Counted from the stretch's first letter, positions 43,885 to 56,047 are shown. The stretch is DNA of 64,000 bases from Pseudomonas sp. RIT288 (GCF_000631985.1 NZ_JFYN01000002.1:186001-250000); one strand, 5' to 3'. A program made the numbers and translations. The notes: generated from the letters alone by a model not told the origin.

Positions 43885-44853
43885 ATGAGCAAGGAAATAG
43901 AAGCGCGTCTTGAAGGCATTCATCACGAGCTAAGTGGTTCTGAAAGCGATATGTCCTACAATCGCCAAAAGTCTTTGAAGTACCACGTGCGTGGTATTAA
44001 CCAAGGTTTGAACGAATGGTTAAGAGCGCAAAGTCGGCAACAGGAGCAACGCAGTCAAAACCTGAAGATAGCTTTGGGCCTGCTCGGATTCATAGGCCTC
44101 ATGCTAGCTATCACTCGTGCCGCTGGCAGCGATATCGAGTGGGTAAGGGAACACACTCTGGCTTTTCGGTTATGGGGCGTAGCCCTATGCACAATGTTTG
44201 TTGGTGTATCACTCGAACGCTCAGCATTTGTGAAGTCGCTCTGGGATTTTACTGTCACCAAACTTATCGTATCTATAGCTTTGTCTTGCGTGGTTATTTA
44301 CGCAAGAGGCAAAGCGGCCGGCTATATCAATGCCGTATTTCATGCGGATGCGTCAGCACTGCCCATAACGCTGGTTTATATGACAGGGTTAATGGTATTT
44401 AAACTGTTACTTCCGTTTGTGTTCGCGGTAACCACAACCCTTTTTGTGGTTCATGTCTTTGCTGCAATCGGTTGGCTAAAGGATAAGATCACTGGCAAGC
44501 AAGATGAACTACCACCGCTGTATTCATTACTTTCCATTTTCGTATCTGGGGTTATTCTTTTTTATGGATGGAATTGGTCCAATGGACAATTGAGCGACTC
44601 TCGCGTGCCCGAGAAGGTGTATTTGATGGCGCACGCCTTAGACTTTAATCAGTCGCACGACTGCGCCAACATAGACGCCAATAAACCAGTAGTTTTCCTC
44701 GGAAACGCCCAAGAGTCGGTATTGGTAGCACCGTACAAGCTAGAAAATATAGATTTTGTCACCGTCTTTGACGGGGCCGTAATTGCCCCCGGCGATTTCA
44801 CTCGAAAAAAGTGCGACTACCGTAATGGAAGCAATACAAGGTCCACCGAGTAA
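43885..44853 (+). CDS. multi-pass membrane protein of unknown function
   Basis: From the ATG at 43885 the protein has 322 residues; an in-frame ATG at 43852 is possible. A charged N-terminal ~60 residues (coiled-coil-like) precede about six membrane helices (such as IALGLLGFIGLMLAI, WGVALCTMFVGVSL, LIVSIALSCVVIYA, FKLLLPFVFAVTTTLFVVHVFAAIGW, LLSIFVSGVILFYGW). A C-terminal ~80-residue domain follows, probably periplasmic, with two cysteines. It is 112 bp after the HEPN-motif gene on the same strand and is AT-rich. No family recognised. Confidence 0.72.
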   Translation: MSKEIEARLEGIHHELSGSESDMSYNRQKSLKYHVRGINQGLNEWLRAQSRQQEQRSQNLKIALGLLGFIGLMLAITRAAGSDIEWVREHTLAFRLWGVALCTMFVGVSLERSAFVKSLWDFTVTKLIVSIALSCVVIYARGKAAGYINAVFHADASALPITLVYMTGLMVFKLLLPFVFAVTTTLFVVHVFAAIGWLKDKITGKQDELPPLYSLLSIFVSGVILFYGWNWSNGQLSDSRVPEKVYLMAHALDFNQSHDCANIDANKPVVFLGNAQESVLVAPYKLENIDFVTVFDGAVIAPGDFTRKKCDYRNGSNTRSTE

Positions 44854-44901
44854 AGCGAGAAGCTATCATCTTTTGTGTAGCCATAAGCTTGCAGGATCTG
44901 C

Positions 44902-45069
44902 TCACTTGGCACTATCAAGAAACTTGACTGAGATACCGCTCTCCACTAGTCGCCCGAACAGCTCCAATGCCGTTACCGGAGCATACTTTTCCAGTGCATA
45001 GGCCTCGAGCGATTTGACGATTTGCATGAGGTCAGGATTCATGTGGAGCGCGGCCCAATCTATTTTCAT
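44902..45069 (-). CDS. possible 55-residue protein
   Basis: A short frame (MKIDWAALHMNPDLMQIV...) with a helix-rich, acidic composition lies in the accessory patch. The ribosome site is weak, and an earlier in-frame start exists at 45123. No family is recognised. It could be a real small protein or chance. Confidence 0.35.
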   Translation of the reverse strand: MKIDWAALHMNPDLMQIVKSLEAYALEKYAPVTALELFGRLVESGISVKFLDSAK

Positions 45070-45251
45070 AGCGGTTCCGCCGTCGTACCACGTCCAAACG
45101 CTCAATCGAGTATTGACGTACATGGCTAGTCATTAGTTCGAGTTCGAATCGCAACCTGAACCGGCTCTTCAAACACATAACCAAGAAAAGAGGAGGCGGG
45201 TGAAGCGTGTTCTTGATCGGATGATTTGGTCACGGCGAGCCTCCTTAACTG

Positions 45252-46109
45252 TCAAGTCGGCTCCAGGCTGCCGAGACACGCTGGGCTTCGAGGTTCGCCG
45301 GGATCATGTTCGCGATCATTGGTACTGACATAGGTATGCTGAGATCCCTGATTGATATCCGTGGTGTAGAGCTTCAGAAGCTCTCCGCGACGGATACCCG
45401 TCTCCAGCAGCAACTCAATCATTAGCCAATTGCGCAACTGCAGTCGCTCCGGAAACGGATTCTCCGCAGCGCCCGGGTGAATCAGTGTGCGAATGATCTG
45501 AAGTTGTGTATCTGTCAGGCTGCGGTAGCGAGTGTGGTCGGGCCGAGCATTGATGATATGGCTCTCAAAGCGCCGCTCAATGACATCGGCGACATCTGCA
45601 AATACCACCTCGATGTTAGCCAGGATGGTTGAGTTCTGACGGGCGCGCGGGATGTATCGGGTGACACACCAGGACAGGTACTGCTTCAACAGCCGCAGGT
45701 ACTGGTCACGGGTGCGCGGATCGATCAGCGGAAAAGATGTCGTTTTAGCTGTGCCGATTCGGGCGACCAGATTATCGGCCTGACGGCCGCTTTGGAGCCA
45801 GATGGCGTAACCATCCAGTAAAGCCAGAATCGCCTCAAAGTGGCCCGCTAAGATGGCTTCATCGATATCCAGATCTCGGCTTTTGGCATAGGTGTAGAAC
45901 GCCTGGATCGCACGCAGGTGCGCTGCGGCGGTGTTGTATGCACGATGCCTGAGCTTGAGCTGGACGTAGATGAATGGGACTAGCTTGGGCAATGGCGCCG
46001 CCTGACCATCCTGCACAAGCAGCGGCACACGCTGACCGGAAGAGAAGAAGCGGGTTTGTCGAATCAGTACCTTATGAGCCTTATGAACATTTCTAACATG
46101 GCATCTGGT
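45252..46109 (-). pseudogene. tyrosine recombinase remnant
   Basis: The open frame holds an N-terminal SAM-like DNA-binding domain (RAYNTAAAHLRAIQAFYTYAKSRDLDIDEAIL) and the start of the catalytic domain with the first Arg (ETGIRRGELLKLYTTDINQGSQHTYVS). It ends before the HxxR and Tyr residues, apparently by a frameshift near 45300. Upstream of the GTG at 46028 the frame stays open for 27 integrase-like codons without an ATG, so the true start is also lost. It marks the right side of the accessory patch. Confidence 0.78.
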
Positions 46110-46238
46110 TTAACATAATATACATTACACGTAACAAGATATTCCAGAATCAGCCCGGTTGCACGCCACATTTCAATCCAGAACCTCACTCTGAAACCTC
46201 TCGTTTCGAGACCTTCGCATTGCTTGAATTCCTAAGCC

Positions 46239-46754
46239 TCAATCACCTTCACATGTCAGCTGTTCAATCAGCATCCGATGCTGTGGAAATCGCGCAATCA
46301 GTTTGCGTCGATCACCCATCTCCATGTCCGCAAAATCAAATCCCGGTGACACGGCTTCGCTGATCAAGCCAAATCCATGTTCTCCCTCCAGCAGTCGCGA
46401 AGCTTTCCAGATTCCGCCTGGTACATGCATTTGCAGATGCTGTCCCGCCAGAATGTCGTTGCCCATTACCAGCGTTTCCAGCGAGCCGTCAGCGTGGATC
46501 ATGCTGTACTCGATGGGATCGCCCAGATGGAAAAAATGCACAATGTCGGAATGATTGAAATGAAACTGGCCCACCGGTGATTGCTCGGTCAGCAGATAGT
46601 AAATCGAAGTCATCAGGTACCGTGGGCCACCGACGGTATCGAGCATCTCTCGATGATCGGCCTGATAGGTTCTGCGAAAATAACCGCCTTCCACGTGAGA
46701 TTGCAGATCCAGCGCGCGAATCAAGGCTTGTGCGTTTACTTTGCGTTGAGACAT
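46239..46754 (-). CDS. DUF985 cupin protein
   Basis: The 171-residue protein has the DUF985 cupin fold: EGGYFRRTYQADHRE, SIYYLLTEQSPVGQFHFNHSDIVHFFHLGDPIEY, and VPGGIWKASRL. It probably binds a metal or small ligand. It is a lone gene between the integrase remnant and the siderophore receptor. Function unknown. Confidence 0.82.
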   Translation of the reverse strand: MSQRKVNAQALIRALDLQSHVEGGYFRRTYQADHREMLDTVGGPRYLMTSIYYLLTEQSPVGQFHFNHSDIVHFFHLGDPIEYSMIHADGSLETLVMGNDILAGQHLQMHVPGGIWKASRLLEGEHGFGLISEAVSPGFDFADMEMGDRRKLIARFPQHRMLIEQLTCEGD

Positions 46755-46886
46755 GGTCTGCTCCGGTGGATGGCGGCGTATTTTACGATAGCTCTACTAA
46801 ACGGCTATTTAGTGTAGTTAACAGTAGATCGCTGAATTTCGGAGGATTTACCCTCTTTTGCAGGCTTCTTTGTTCAAGGAAACCAT

Positions 46887-49289
46887 TCAGAAATCCACCG
46901 TTGCCGATAGCAGATAAGTCCTTGGTGTCGAAAGCGTCAAACCGGGTTCACTGTCATCTGATGCGCCTGCCGAACTCCAGTAGCGTTTATCCAATACGTT
47001 CTCGACATTGGCGCGTACGGTGATGGTCTTGTCGTCCACTTTAAAGGCGTAACGCGTCCCCACGTCGAACCGCTCCCAGGCGTCGATTTCCTTCTGGTTT
47101 GACTGATCCAGATACTGCGAACTCGAATAGATTCCGCGCCCTGTCAGCGTCAGCCCCTGCACACTGGGTACATCCCACTCTGCGCCAAGATTGACGTTGT
47201 ATTTGGGGGTTGCGGGCGCGCGGTTCCCGTCAAAGGTTCCATTGGTGGTCTGGGTCAGTTCACTGTCGATGTACATCACGCCGCCGAGCAATCGAAACCC
47301 TTTGTACGGCTCGCCGAACACACTCAACTCCACACCATCGTTCTGTCGTTTGCCGTTCGGGCCGAAGACTCGTGTCGAGGCGTTGGTTTCGTACGCAGGC
47401 TGTTTGATCCGGAACACGGACGCTGTCAGAGCATACGAACCCGCGTCATATTTGGCCCCGACTTCGACTTGTCGGCTGATAAAAGGCGGGAAGATTTCAT
47501 CCTCGTTGACTGACGTCGATGGCGCGATTTTCCCCTGGCTGAGGCCTTCCATGTAGTTGGCGTAGAGCGAGAGCTTGTCCGTCGCCTTGAACAGAATGCC
47601 GCCCGATGGCGAAAGCTTTTCTTCGTCATAAGCGGTGTCGCCCTTCACATCATCGCTCCAGTCGTCGACTTGAACCCTTTGCCAGCGGGCGCCGAGGGTC
47701 AGCAACAGGCGATCATCGAAGAACCCCAGCGTATCGGACAGTGCTACGCCGCTGAAGCGGTTTTCCGTGTAGACCTTGGCGTCGTAGCGTGTTGGCGTGC
47801 GCGGCTTTGCGGTTTCCACCGGGTCATACAGATTGCTGCGCCCTGCTGCATACCGCGCGCCACCATTTTCGAAATCCATGTAGAAGTAATTGGCTGCCAG
47901 GTTGACCTCGTGGCTGATCGAACCGGTATGGAACCAGTTGCGCACACCCGCCGTGGCGGTCCGGACATTTTCATCACGGGTGAAATCCCTCGGTTGAACG
48001 CTGAAATCGCCGGCGTCGTTGGTCACCGACACCGCATGCCGAAGGAAATCGTGGTTACTTTTACGGGCGCCGACGCCGCCATACAACATCACCGAATCAC
48101 TGACGTCGAACTCGCCATTGAACGTGCCAAACGTATCCTTGGTTCGCGCCTGGCTCCAGGGTTGCGCGTAGTTGTCGCGCACATCATCCGCATCCGGAAC
48201 TTTAGCGTTTGCACCGACCTGCACGCGTTCTTGCGGTGCATCGGTGTCGCGCTCGGTGTGACCGATATCGGTGGAAAGCCGCAGACGCTCACCGCGAAAA
48301 TCCAGGCCCAGCACGGCCATGTCGCGATCGACGCTCTGATGATCCCATTCAGTGTCACCCGATTGTTTGACTCCGTTGAAACGCAGCCCGAACTGGTTGT
48401 CCTCACCAAAACGACGGCCGATATCGACGGCGCCGCCGAGCTGATTGTTCGAGGCGTAACTGGTCGTCAGCGATGTATTCGGCTGATCGCCGGCGCGCTT
48501 GGGCACCACGTTGATCCCCCCTCCTACACTGCCCCGCGGCGAAATCCCGTTGATCAGTTGGCTCGGGCCCTTGAGGATGTCGACGCGGTCGGCCATTTCC
48601 ATGTCGATCGTGTAAGTGGGCAGAACCCCGTAGAGGCCGTTGTAGGAAACATCACTGTTGAACAGGCTGAAACCGCGGATGGTGAATTGCTCATAACGGC
48701 CGCCTGCCGGGTTGGTCGCACGCACCGAAGGATCGCTGGCGATCAGGTCGCCCAGAGTACGAGCCTGCTGGTTTTTCACCGTTTCGCTGGTGTAGGTAGT
48801 CATGCTGAACGGGGTCTCCATGAAATCCCTGGAACCCAGCAGCCCTTGCGAGCCACGGCGCGCCACTTGGCCACCGGCAAAAACCTCGGAATCCGTGCTA
48901 CCCGTCGATCCAAGAATCGAAGTGGGGGCCAGTTCCAGACTGCCGCCGTCCGGCGCAGGAATGACTGTGTAAGCGCGGTCGCCCGCCGGTTGCAGCTGTA
49001 GACCGGACCCCAGCAACAACCGGGCGAAGCCCTCCTCCACGCCAAACTCACCCGACAAACCATTGCTGTTGCGCCCGCTGACCAGGGCAGGATCTACCGA
49101 CAGATTGACCCCGGCCAGTCCGGCAAAACGGGTCAGCGCAGCACCCAGGCTGCCCGCCGGCACCTGATAACCGCGGCGGTCGGCGCTTTCTGCCCAACTG
49201 TAAGGAATCAACACGGGGCTGGCACTCAGGCTCAGCAGAAGGCTCAACTGCAACAACGGGCGTAAACGACCTGGAAATACTGCAGGCAT
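46887..49289 (-). CDS. TonB-dependent siderophore receptor with STN signalling domain
   Basis: The 800-residue outer-membrane receptor has a signal peptide, an STN domain (about 38-115; YQVPAGSLGAALTRFAGLAGVNLSVDP), a plug (ETPFSMTTYTSETVKNQQARTLGDLIASDPSVR) and a 22-strand barrel ending in Phe (YLLSATVDF). STN domains pass the ligand-bound state to a FecR-type protein. The matching fecI-fecR pair is directly upstream, so this is a cell-surface signalling unit for a xenosiderophore. The ligand cannot be read. Confidence 0.92.
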   Translation of the reverse strand: MPAVFPGRLRPLLQLSLLLSLSASPVLIPYSWAESADRRGYQVPAGSLGAALTRFAGLAGVNLSVDPALVSGRNSNGLSGEFGVEEGFARLLLGSGLQLQPAGDRAYTVIPAPDGGSLELAPTSILGSTGSTDSEVFAGGQVARRGSQGLLGSRDFMETPFSMTTYTSETVKNQQARTLGDLIASDPSVRATNPAGGRYEQFTIRGFSLFNSDVSYNGLYGVLPTYTIDMEMADRVDILKGPSQLINGISPRGSVGGGINVVPKRAGDQPNTSLTTSYASNNQLGGAVDIGRRFGEDNQFGLRFNGVKQSGDTEWDHQSVDRDMAVLGLDFRGERLRLSTDIGHTERDTDAPQERVQVGANAKVPDADDVRDNYAQPWSQARTKDTFGTFNGEFDVSDSVMLYGGVGARKSNHDFLRHAVSVTNDAGDFSVQPRDFTRDENVRTATAGVRNWFHTGSISHEVNLAANYFYMDFENGGARYAAGRSNLYDPVETAKPRTPTRYDAKVYTENRFSGVALSDTLGFFDDRLLLTLGARWQRVQVDDWSDDVKGDTAYDEEKLSPSGGILFKATDKLSLYANYMEGLSQGKIAPSTSVNEDEIFPPFISRQVEVGAKYDAGSYALTASVFRIKQPAYETNASTRVFGPNGKRQNDGVELSVFGEPYKGFRLLGGVMYIDSELTQTTNGTFDGNRAPATPKYNVNLGAEWDVPSVQGLTLTGRGIYSSSQYLDQSNQKEIDAWERFDVGTRYAFKVDDKTITVRANVENVLDKRYWSSAGASDDSEPGLTLSTPRTYLLSATVDF

Positions 49290-49356
49290 AGGAACAAGCT
49301 CTCGATTGGATTCACTTGCCTGGAATGACCAGCGAGGCGAAAAAAAGGGACAGGTA

Positions 49357-50319
49357 TCAAGCTGTTTTTTTTGACTGAGAGGGTTTTCGCGGAACGAGAG
49401 AGATCCAGAAGCGCGTGCGTTTCTGCACGTCGATCGGCAAGCTGGCAGCCAACAGCGAGAGCACTTGATCAGTGTTATCCAGGCGAAAACTGCCGGTGAT
49501 GCGCAACGACTCCAGCTCCGGATCCCAGCGCAGCACGCCTGGGCGATAACGGCTCAATTCGCGCAAAAAATCCCCCAGCGGCTGGTTTTGCGCCATCAGT
49601 ACACCGTCGCGCCAGCTCGGCATTGTGCTGTCAAACGCCAGGACAGATCCCGCACCAGAAGCCTGCAGCCTGATCTGCTGGCCCTGATTGAGGATCAGCG
49701 CCGGCCCGCTTGACGGTCGCAACTGCACCGAGCCACGGACCACCGACACATTGCAGTCACGCTCATTGAGACGCACGCAAATCTCACTGTGACTGACGAT
49801 GATCCGCCCGTACGGCAGATTGATGATCAGGGCTGAGTCGCCAGGCACGTCAAGGGCCATCTCTCCACGCACCAGCGTCAGCTGACCGGCAGCAAGATCC
49901 ACATTGACGGCGCTGTCGGTATTGAGCTGCAACGAACTGCCATCCGCGAGCCGCAATCGCTTGTGTTCACCCGTGCTGGTGTGCAAATCCGCGCGCCAGA
50001 CATCCAGCGGCAGTTGCCGACTGATCAGCCAGGCCGCCGGCACCAGTGCCCCGATGCCGAGCGCGCGTTTCAGCACGGCCCGACGCGCAGCGTCCGGGCG
50101 ATCCAGCGTAGCCATGGCCAGCGCGGAAGGCAGTGCGGAAAACCGTTCGCGCAAGCGCTGAATTTTCTGCCACGCGATTTCATGCCGGCTATCGCTGTTG
50201 CGCCAGGTCTGCAATTGCGCATGATCGTCAGCGCCAGCTTCGCCGGACTCAATCAACGCCAGCCATTGCGCGGCGGCGCGGGCGACTTCGCGGGCTTCAT
50301 CACTGGGAGCAACGCGCAT
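49357..50319 (-). CDS. FecR-family transmembrane sigma regulator
   Basis: The 320-residue protein has an N-terminal anti-sigma domain (AAAQWLALIESGEAG; WRNSDSRHEIAWQKIQRL), one membrane helix near residue 90-105 (LGIGALVPAAWLI) and a periplasmic FecR domain (RLRLADGSSLQLNTDSAVNVDL). It relays the siderophore signal from the receptor to the sigma factor. The start at 50319 overlaps the sigma stop (TGATG). Confidence 0.9.
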   Translation of the reverse strand: MRVAPSDEAREVARAAAQWLALIESGEAGADDHAQLQTWRNSDSRHEIAWQKIQRLRERFSALPSALAMATLDRPDAARRAVLKRALGIGALVPAAWLISRQLPLDVWRADLHTSTGEHKRLRLADGSSLQLNTDSAVNVDLAAGQLTLVRGEMALDVPGDSALIINLPYGRIIVSHSEICVRLNERDCNVSVVRGSVQLRPSSGPALILNQGQQIRLQASGAGSVLAFDSTMPSWRDGVLMAQNQPLGDFLRELSRYRPGVLRWDPELESLRITGSFRLDNTDQVLSLLAASLPIDVQKRTRFWISLVPRKPSQSKKTA

Positions 50320-50828
50320 CAAAGATCCACCAGCAGACAATGCTCGTAGGCCTGCGCCATGTAACGTTTGACGGTGCGCTCGGACACCTGCAGGCGCTCG
50401 GCGATTTCGCGGTAACCGAGGCCTTCAAGCTGACTCCATAAAAACGCTCGACGCACCGCTCGGGGCAAACCATCGAGCAATTCATCCAGCGCTTGCAGGG
50501 TTTCCAGCAGCAGCCAACGCTGCTCGGGCGACGGCACGCACTCCTCCGGCAGTTGCGCGAGGGCTTCGAGGTAGGCTTTTTCCAGACTGCGGCGGCTGTA
50601 GAAGTTGCTCAGCAGACGCTTGCCCACGGTCAGCAGATAGGCGCGTGGCTCGCGCATCTCGGCAATCGGTTGCGCGCTGCACAGCACACGCAAGAAGGTG
50701 TCCTGGCTCAGGTCCGCCGCATCCCACGCATTGCCCATGCGTCGACGCAGCCAGGTTTCCAGCCAGCCTCGGTGATCGCGGTACAGCGCGTGCAGGCTCT
50801 GCTCCGATGGCGTGGCGGCTTCAATCAT
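50319..50828 (-). CDS. FecI-like ECF sigma factor
   Basis: The 169-residue sigma factor has region 2 (LYRDHRGWLETWLRRRMGNAWDAADLSQDTFLRVL) and region 4 (LDGLPRAVRRAFLWSQLEGLGYREIAERLQVSERTVKRYM). With the FecR and receptor genes it forms a complete iron-starvation signalling cascade. A Fur-box-like sequence lies ahead of it. Confidence 0.92.
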   Translation of the reverse strand: MIEAATPSEQSLHALYRDHRGWLETWLRRRMGNAWDAADLSQDTFLRVLCSAQPIAEMREPRAYLLTVGKRLLSNFYSRRSLEKAYLEALAQLPEECVPSPEQRWLLLETLQALDELLDGLPRAVRRAFLWSQLEGLGYREIAERLQVSERTVKRYMAQAYEHCLLVDL

Positions 50829-50858
50829 CTCAAGAGACCCTGCGCGAAGTTAGAATTC

Positions 50859-50879
50859 AAATGAGACTGATTCTAATTA
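50859..50879 (-). promoter_or_regulatory. Fur-box-like sequence
   Basis: On the minus strand AATTAGAATCAGTCTCATTTG resembles the AATGAGAATNNTTCTCATT type of Pseudomonas Fur box. It is 31 bp upstream of the sigma factor start, as expected for an iron-starvation sigma factor. Confidence 0.6.
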
Positions 50880-50924
50880 ACTTCGCTTGGGACACAAAGA
50901 TCTTTTTGCCCGTGACGGCAATCT

Positions 50925-51821
50925 CTAGCGTTTCAGCGTCTCGCTCGGCAGCTCTTTGAACAGCGCCCGATAACTGCTGGAAAACCGCCCCAGATGCCAG
51001 AACGACCAGTGCATCGCCACCTCGGCCACGGTTGTTTCCGTGGGCCGGCGCTTGAGCAATTCGCGGTGTGCGCTGTTCAGTCGACGCAGACGCAGCCAAT
51101 GACTCGGGGTCATCCCGGTGTAGGCCTTGAACGCCTGCTGTAATTGCCGCAACGGCACCCCGGCCACGCGCGACAGTTCGAGCAGATTGACAGTGTCTTC
51201 CGGCGAATCCGCCGCCCACTCCCCTACTCGCTTCATGATCGTGCGTTCTTCGCTGCGCCGCTGTAATCCGCTGCGATCAAGACGGGTGTGCGCGTTGTCG
51301 AGGATGAACAAGCAGTCTTCGAGTAACTGCTGAGTCAGTGAGTCTTTATCAAACGGATCAACAGCTTGCGACAACTTCGTGAGAGTTGAGCTTAACCAGC
51401 GACTGAACAAGGCGTTCTGCCCGCAGTTAAGCGGTGCCATGAACAATCCCTCGAGTCTCGCCACTTCCAGACCGTGCTGACGGACGAATTCCGGGCCGAA
51501 CACCACCGCGATTTCCTGGTAGTTCTCCGGGGTGATCCAGATGTTGCGGCTGTCTTCGTTGAGCAGATACAGCGCGTTGTCGCTGCGATCAAAACAGAAC
51601 GCCAAGGCACCTGACGGCGCGCTGAATGTCTGCTCGACGCGGGTGTTCATCTGTTCTTCGTAGACCTGCACACCCTCCAGGTCCAGATAGCGAATCTGCC
51701 CGGCGAAATGCCCGGGAGACATCTGCTGGTAATGCTGAACCCAACCTGGCGTGGCGCGGATTTGTTCGGTGACATCAGCGGTATTGAAAGCCTGAACCTG
51801 TAGCGGATTACACGTTGTCAT
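50925..51821 (-). CDS. AraC-family regulator next to polyamine genes
   Basis: The 298-residue protein ends in an AraC helix-turn-helix (ELSRVAGVPLRQLQQAFKAYTGMTPSHWLRLRRLNSAHRELL, then VAEVAMHWSFWHLGRFSSSYRALF). The N-terminal part resembles EutR-type sensors. It is divergent from the glutamylpolyamine synthetase gene with about 160 bp between, so it may control polyamine or amine catabolism. Confidence 0.85.
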   Translation of the reverse strand: MTTCNPLQVQAFNTADVTEQIRATPGWVQHYQQMSPGHFAGQIRYLDLEGVQVYEEQMNTRVEQTFSAPSGALAFCFDRSDNALYLLNEDSRNIWITPENYQEIAVVFGPEFVRQHGLEVARLEGLFMAPLNCGQNALFSRWLSSTLTKLSQAVDPFDKDSLTQQLLEDCLFILDNAHTRLDRSGLQRRSEERTIMKRVGEWAADSPEDTVNLLELSRVAGVPLRQLQQAFKAYTGMTPSHWLRLRRLNSAHRELLKRRPTETTVAEVAMHWSFWHLGRFSSSYRALFKELPSETLKR

Positions 51822-51982
51822 GGGAGACCTTGCGCACTCTTTTGGTGCGCTTTGGTGCTGCTTAAAGTGGATAGATGGAACTGCAAGGCACGCCCAAGAT
51901 AGTCGTCAACGCGCCACAGGGGAAGGGTCGGAAGATGAAACCCGCCCTCCCCGGCGTCTATAAAACCAATAACGAGGTCTTT

Positions 51983-53341
51983 ATGAATGCCCCTTTCGAT
52001 CAGCTGTTCACGTGGCTGAAAGATCACAAGATTACCGAAGTTGAATGTGTGGTCAGCGACCTGACCGGCATCGCCCGCGGCAAGATCGCACCGACCAACA
52101 AGTTCCTGCATGAGCGAGGCATGCGCCTGCCGGAAAGTGTGCTGCTGCAAACGGTAACCGGGGATTTTGTCGACGACGACATCTACTACGACCTGCTCGA
52201 CCCGGCCGACATCGACATGGTCTGCAAACCGGTGAGCGACGCCGTGTATGTGATTCCATGGGCGATCGAGCCGACCGCCATCGTCATCCACGACACCTTC
52301 GACAAGTTCGGCAACCCGATCGAGCTGTCGCCGCGCAACGTGCTGAAGAAAGTCCTGCAGCTGTACACCGACAAGGGCTGGAAGCCGATCGTTGCGCCGG
52401 AAATGGAGTTCTACCTGACCCAGCGCTGCGAAGACCCGGACCTGCCACTCAAGGCACCACTGGGCCGTTCGGGCCGTGCCGAAAGCGGCCGACAGTCGTT
52501 CTCGATCGATGCCGCCAACGAATTCGATCCGCTGTTCGAAGACGTCTACGACTGGTGCGAGCTGCAAGGTCTGGATCTGGACACGCTGATCCACGAAGAC
52601 GGCCCGGCGCAGATGGAAATCAACTTCCGTCACGGCGACGCGCTGGATCTGGCCGACCAGATCACCGTGTTCAAACGCACCTTGCGTGAAGCGGCGCTCA
52701 AGCACAACGTTACCGCCACGTTCATGGCCAAGCCGATTGGCGACGAGCCCGGCAGTGCCATGCACCTGCACCAGAGCGTGGTGGAAATCGCCACCGGCAA
52801 GCCGATCTTCGCCGATGCCGACGGCACGATGAGCGAGCTGTTCCGCCATCACATCGGCGGTCTGCAGAAGTACATCCCTAAAGTGCTGCCGATGTTCGCG
52901 CCCAACGTCAACTCGTTCCGCCGCTTCCTGCCGGACACCTCGGCACCGGTCAACGTCGAATGGGGCGAAGAAAACCGCACCGTCGGCCTGCGTGTGCCGA
53001 CCTCCGGGCCGGAAGCCATGCGCGTGGAAAACCGCCTTCCGGGCGCCGATGCCAACCCGTATCTGGCGATCGCCGCGAGCCTGCTGTGTGGCTACATCGG
53101 CATGGTCGAAGCCATCGAGCCGAGTGCCGCCGTCGAAGGCCGAGCCTACGAACGCCGCAACCTGCGCCTGCCGATCACCATCGAAGACGCGCTGACGCAA
53201 ATGGAAGAGTGCGACACCGTTGCGCGTTACCTGGGCAACAAGTTCGTACGCGGCTACGTCGCGGTCAAACGCGCTGAGCATGAAAACTTCAAACGCGTGA
53301 TCAGCTCCTGGGAGCGCGAGTTCCTGCTGCTCAGCGTCTGA
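51983..53341 (+). CDS. gamma-glutamylpolyamine synthetase (PuuA/SpuI type)
   Basis: The 452-residue enzyme is a glutamine-synthetase-family ligase. It has the beta-grasp part (EVECVVSDLTGIARGKI), the ATP site (EMEFYLTQ; AQMEINFRH; KPIGDEPGSAMHLHQSV) and the late EWGEENRTVGLRVP block. It joins glutamate to putrescine or related amines. The frame opens at 51875, but GAGG fits the ATG at 51983, which also gives family length. A binding protein and a gamma-glutamylamine oxidase follow. Confidence 0.9.
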   Translation: MNAPFDQLFTWLKDHKITEVECVVSDLTGIARGKIAPTNKFLHERGMRLPESVLLQTVTGDFVDDDIYYDLLDPADIDMVCKPVSDAVYVIPWAIEPTAIVIHDTFDKFGNPIELSPRNVLKKVLQLYTDKGWKPIVAPEMEFYLTQRCEDPDLPLKAPLGRSGRAESGRQSFSIDAANEFDPLFEDVYDWCELQGLDLDTLIHEDGPAQMEINFRHGDALDLADQITVFKRTLREAALKHNVTATFMAKPIGDEPGSAMHLHQSVVEIATGKPIFADADGTMSELFRHHIGGLQKYIPKVLPMFAPNVNSFRRFLPDTSAPVNVEWGEENRTVGLRVPTSGPEAMRVENRLPGADANPYLAIAASLLCGYIGMVEAIEPSAAVEGRAYERRNLRLPITIEDALTQMEECDTVARYLGNKFVRGYVAVKRAEHENFKRVISSWEREFLLLSV

Positions 53342-53359
53342 TCCACGCCATATATCCCC

Positions 53360-53449
53360 TGTGGGAGCGAGCCTGCTCGCGAAGGCGTCAGCACAGTCAC
53401 CATCAATGTTGCCTGACCCACCGCTTTCGCAAGCAGGCTCGCTCCCACA
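53360..53449. repeat. REPIN (paired inverted REP elements)
   Basis: TGTGGGAGCGAGCCTGCTCGC at 53360 recurs inverted as GCAGGCTCGCTCCCACA ending at 53449, with about 40 bp between. This is the common GTGGGAGCGAGC-type REP of the fluorescens lineage. It sits between two same-strand genes, where it may affect mRNA ends. Confidence 0.88.
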
Positions 53450-53469
53450 TGGATTAGCGAACCACCTGA

Positions 53470-55886
<2,417 letters not shown>

Positions 55887-55898
55887 ACACTCCCCCCC

Positions 55899-55939
55899 TG
55901 TAGGAGCTGCCGCGGCCCGAGCCTTCGGCAGCTCCTACA
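55899..55939. repeat. REP-like hairpin, TGTAGGAGCTGCCG type
   Basis: TGTAGGAGCTGCCG at 55899-55912 is repeated inverted at 55926-55939 with a short loop. This is a second common Pseudomonas REP class and may end the polyamine operon. Confidence 0.8.
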
Positions 55940-56047
55940 CAAATCCACATAAGCCCGTGAATTTGCTCTATCGCCAAGCACTTCTATATTGATGAAGTGC
56001 TTTTGCGTTCCTGACGCTCAGCATCCACCAAACCGAGGAGGACATGG

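Noticed and set aside
47670..49001. 443-codon open frame on the plus strand
   Set aside because: It is a shadow of the TonB-dependent receptor gene.
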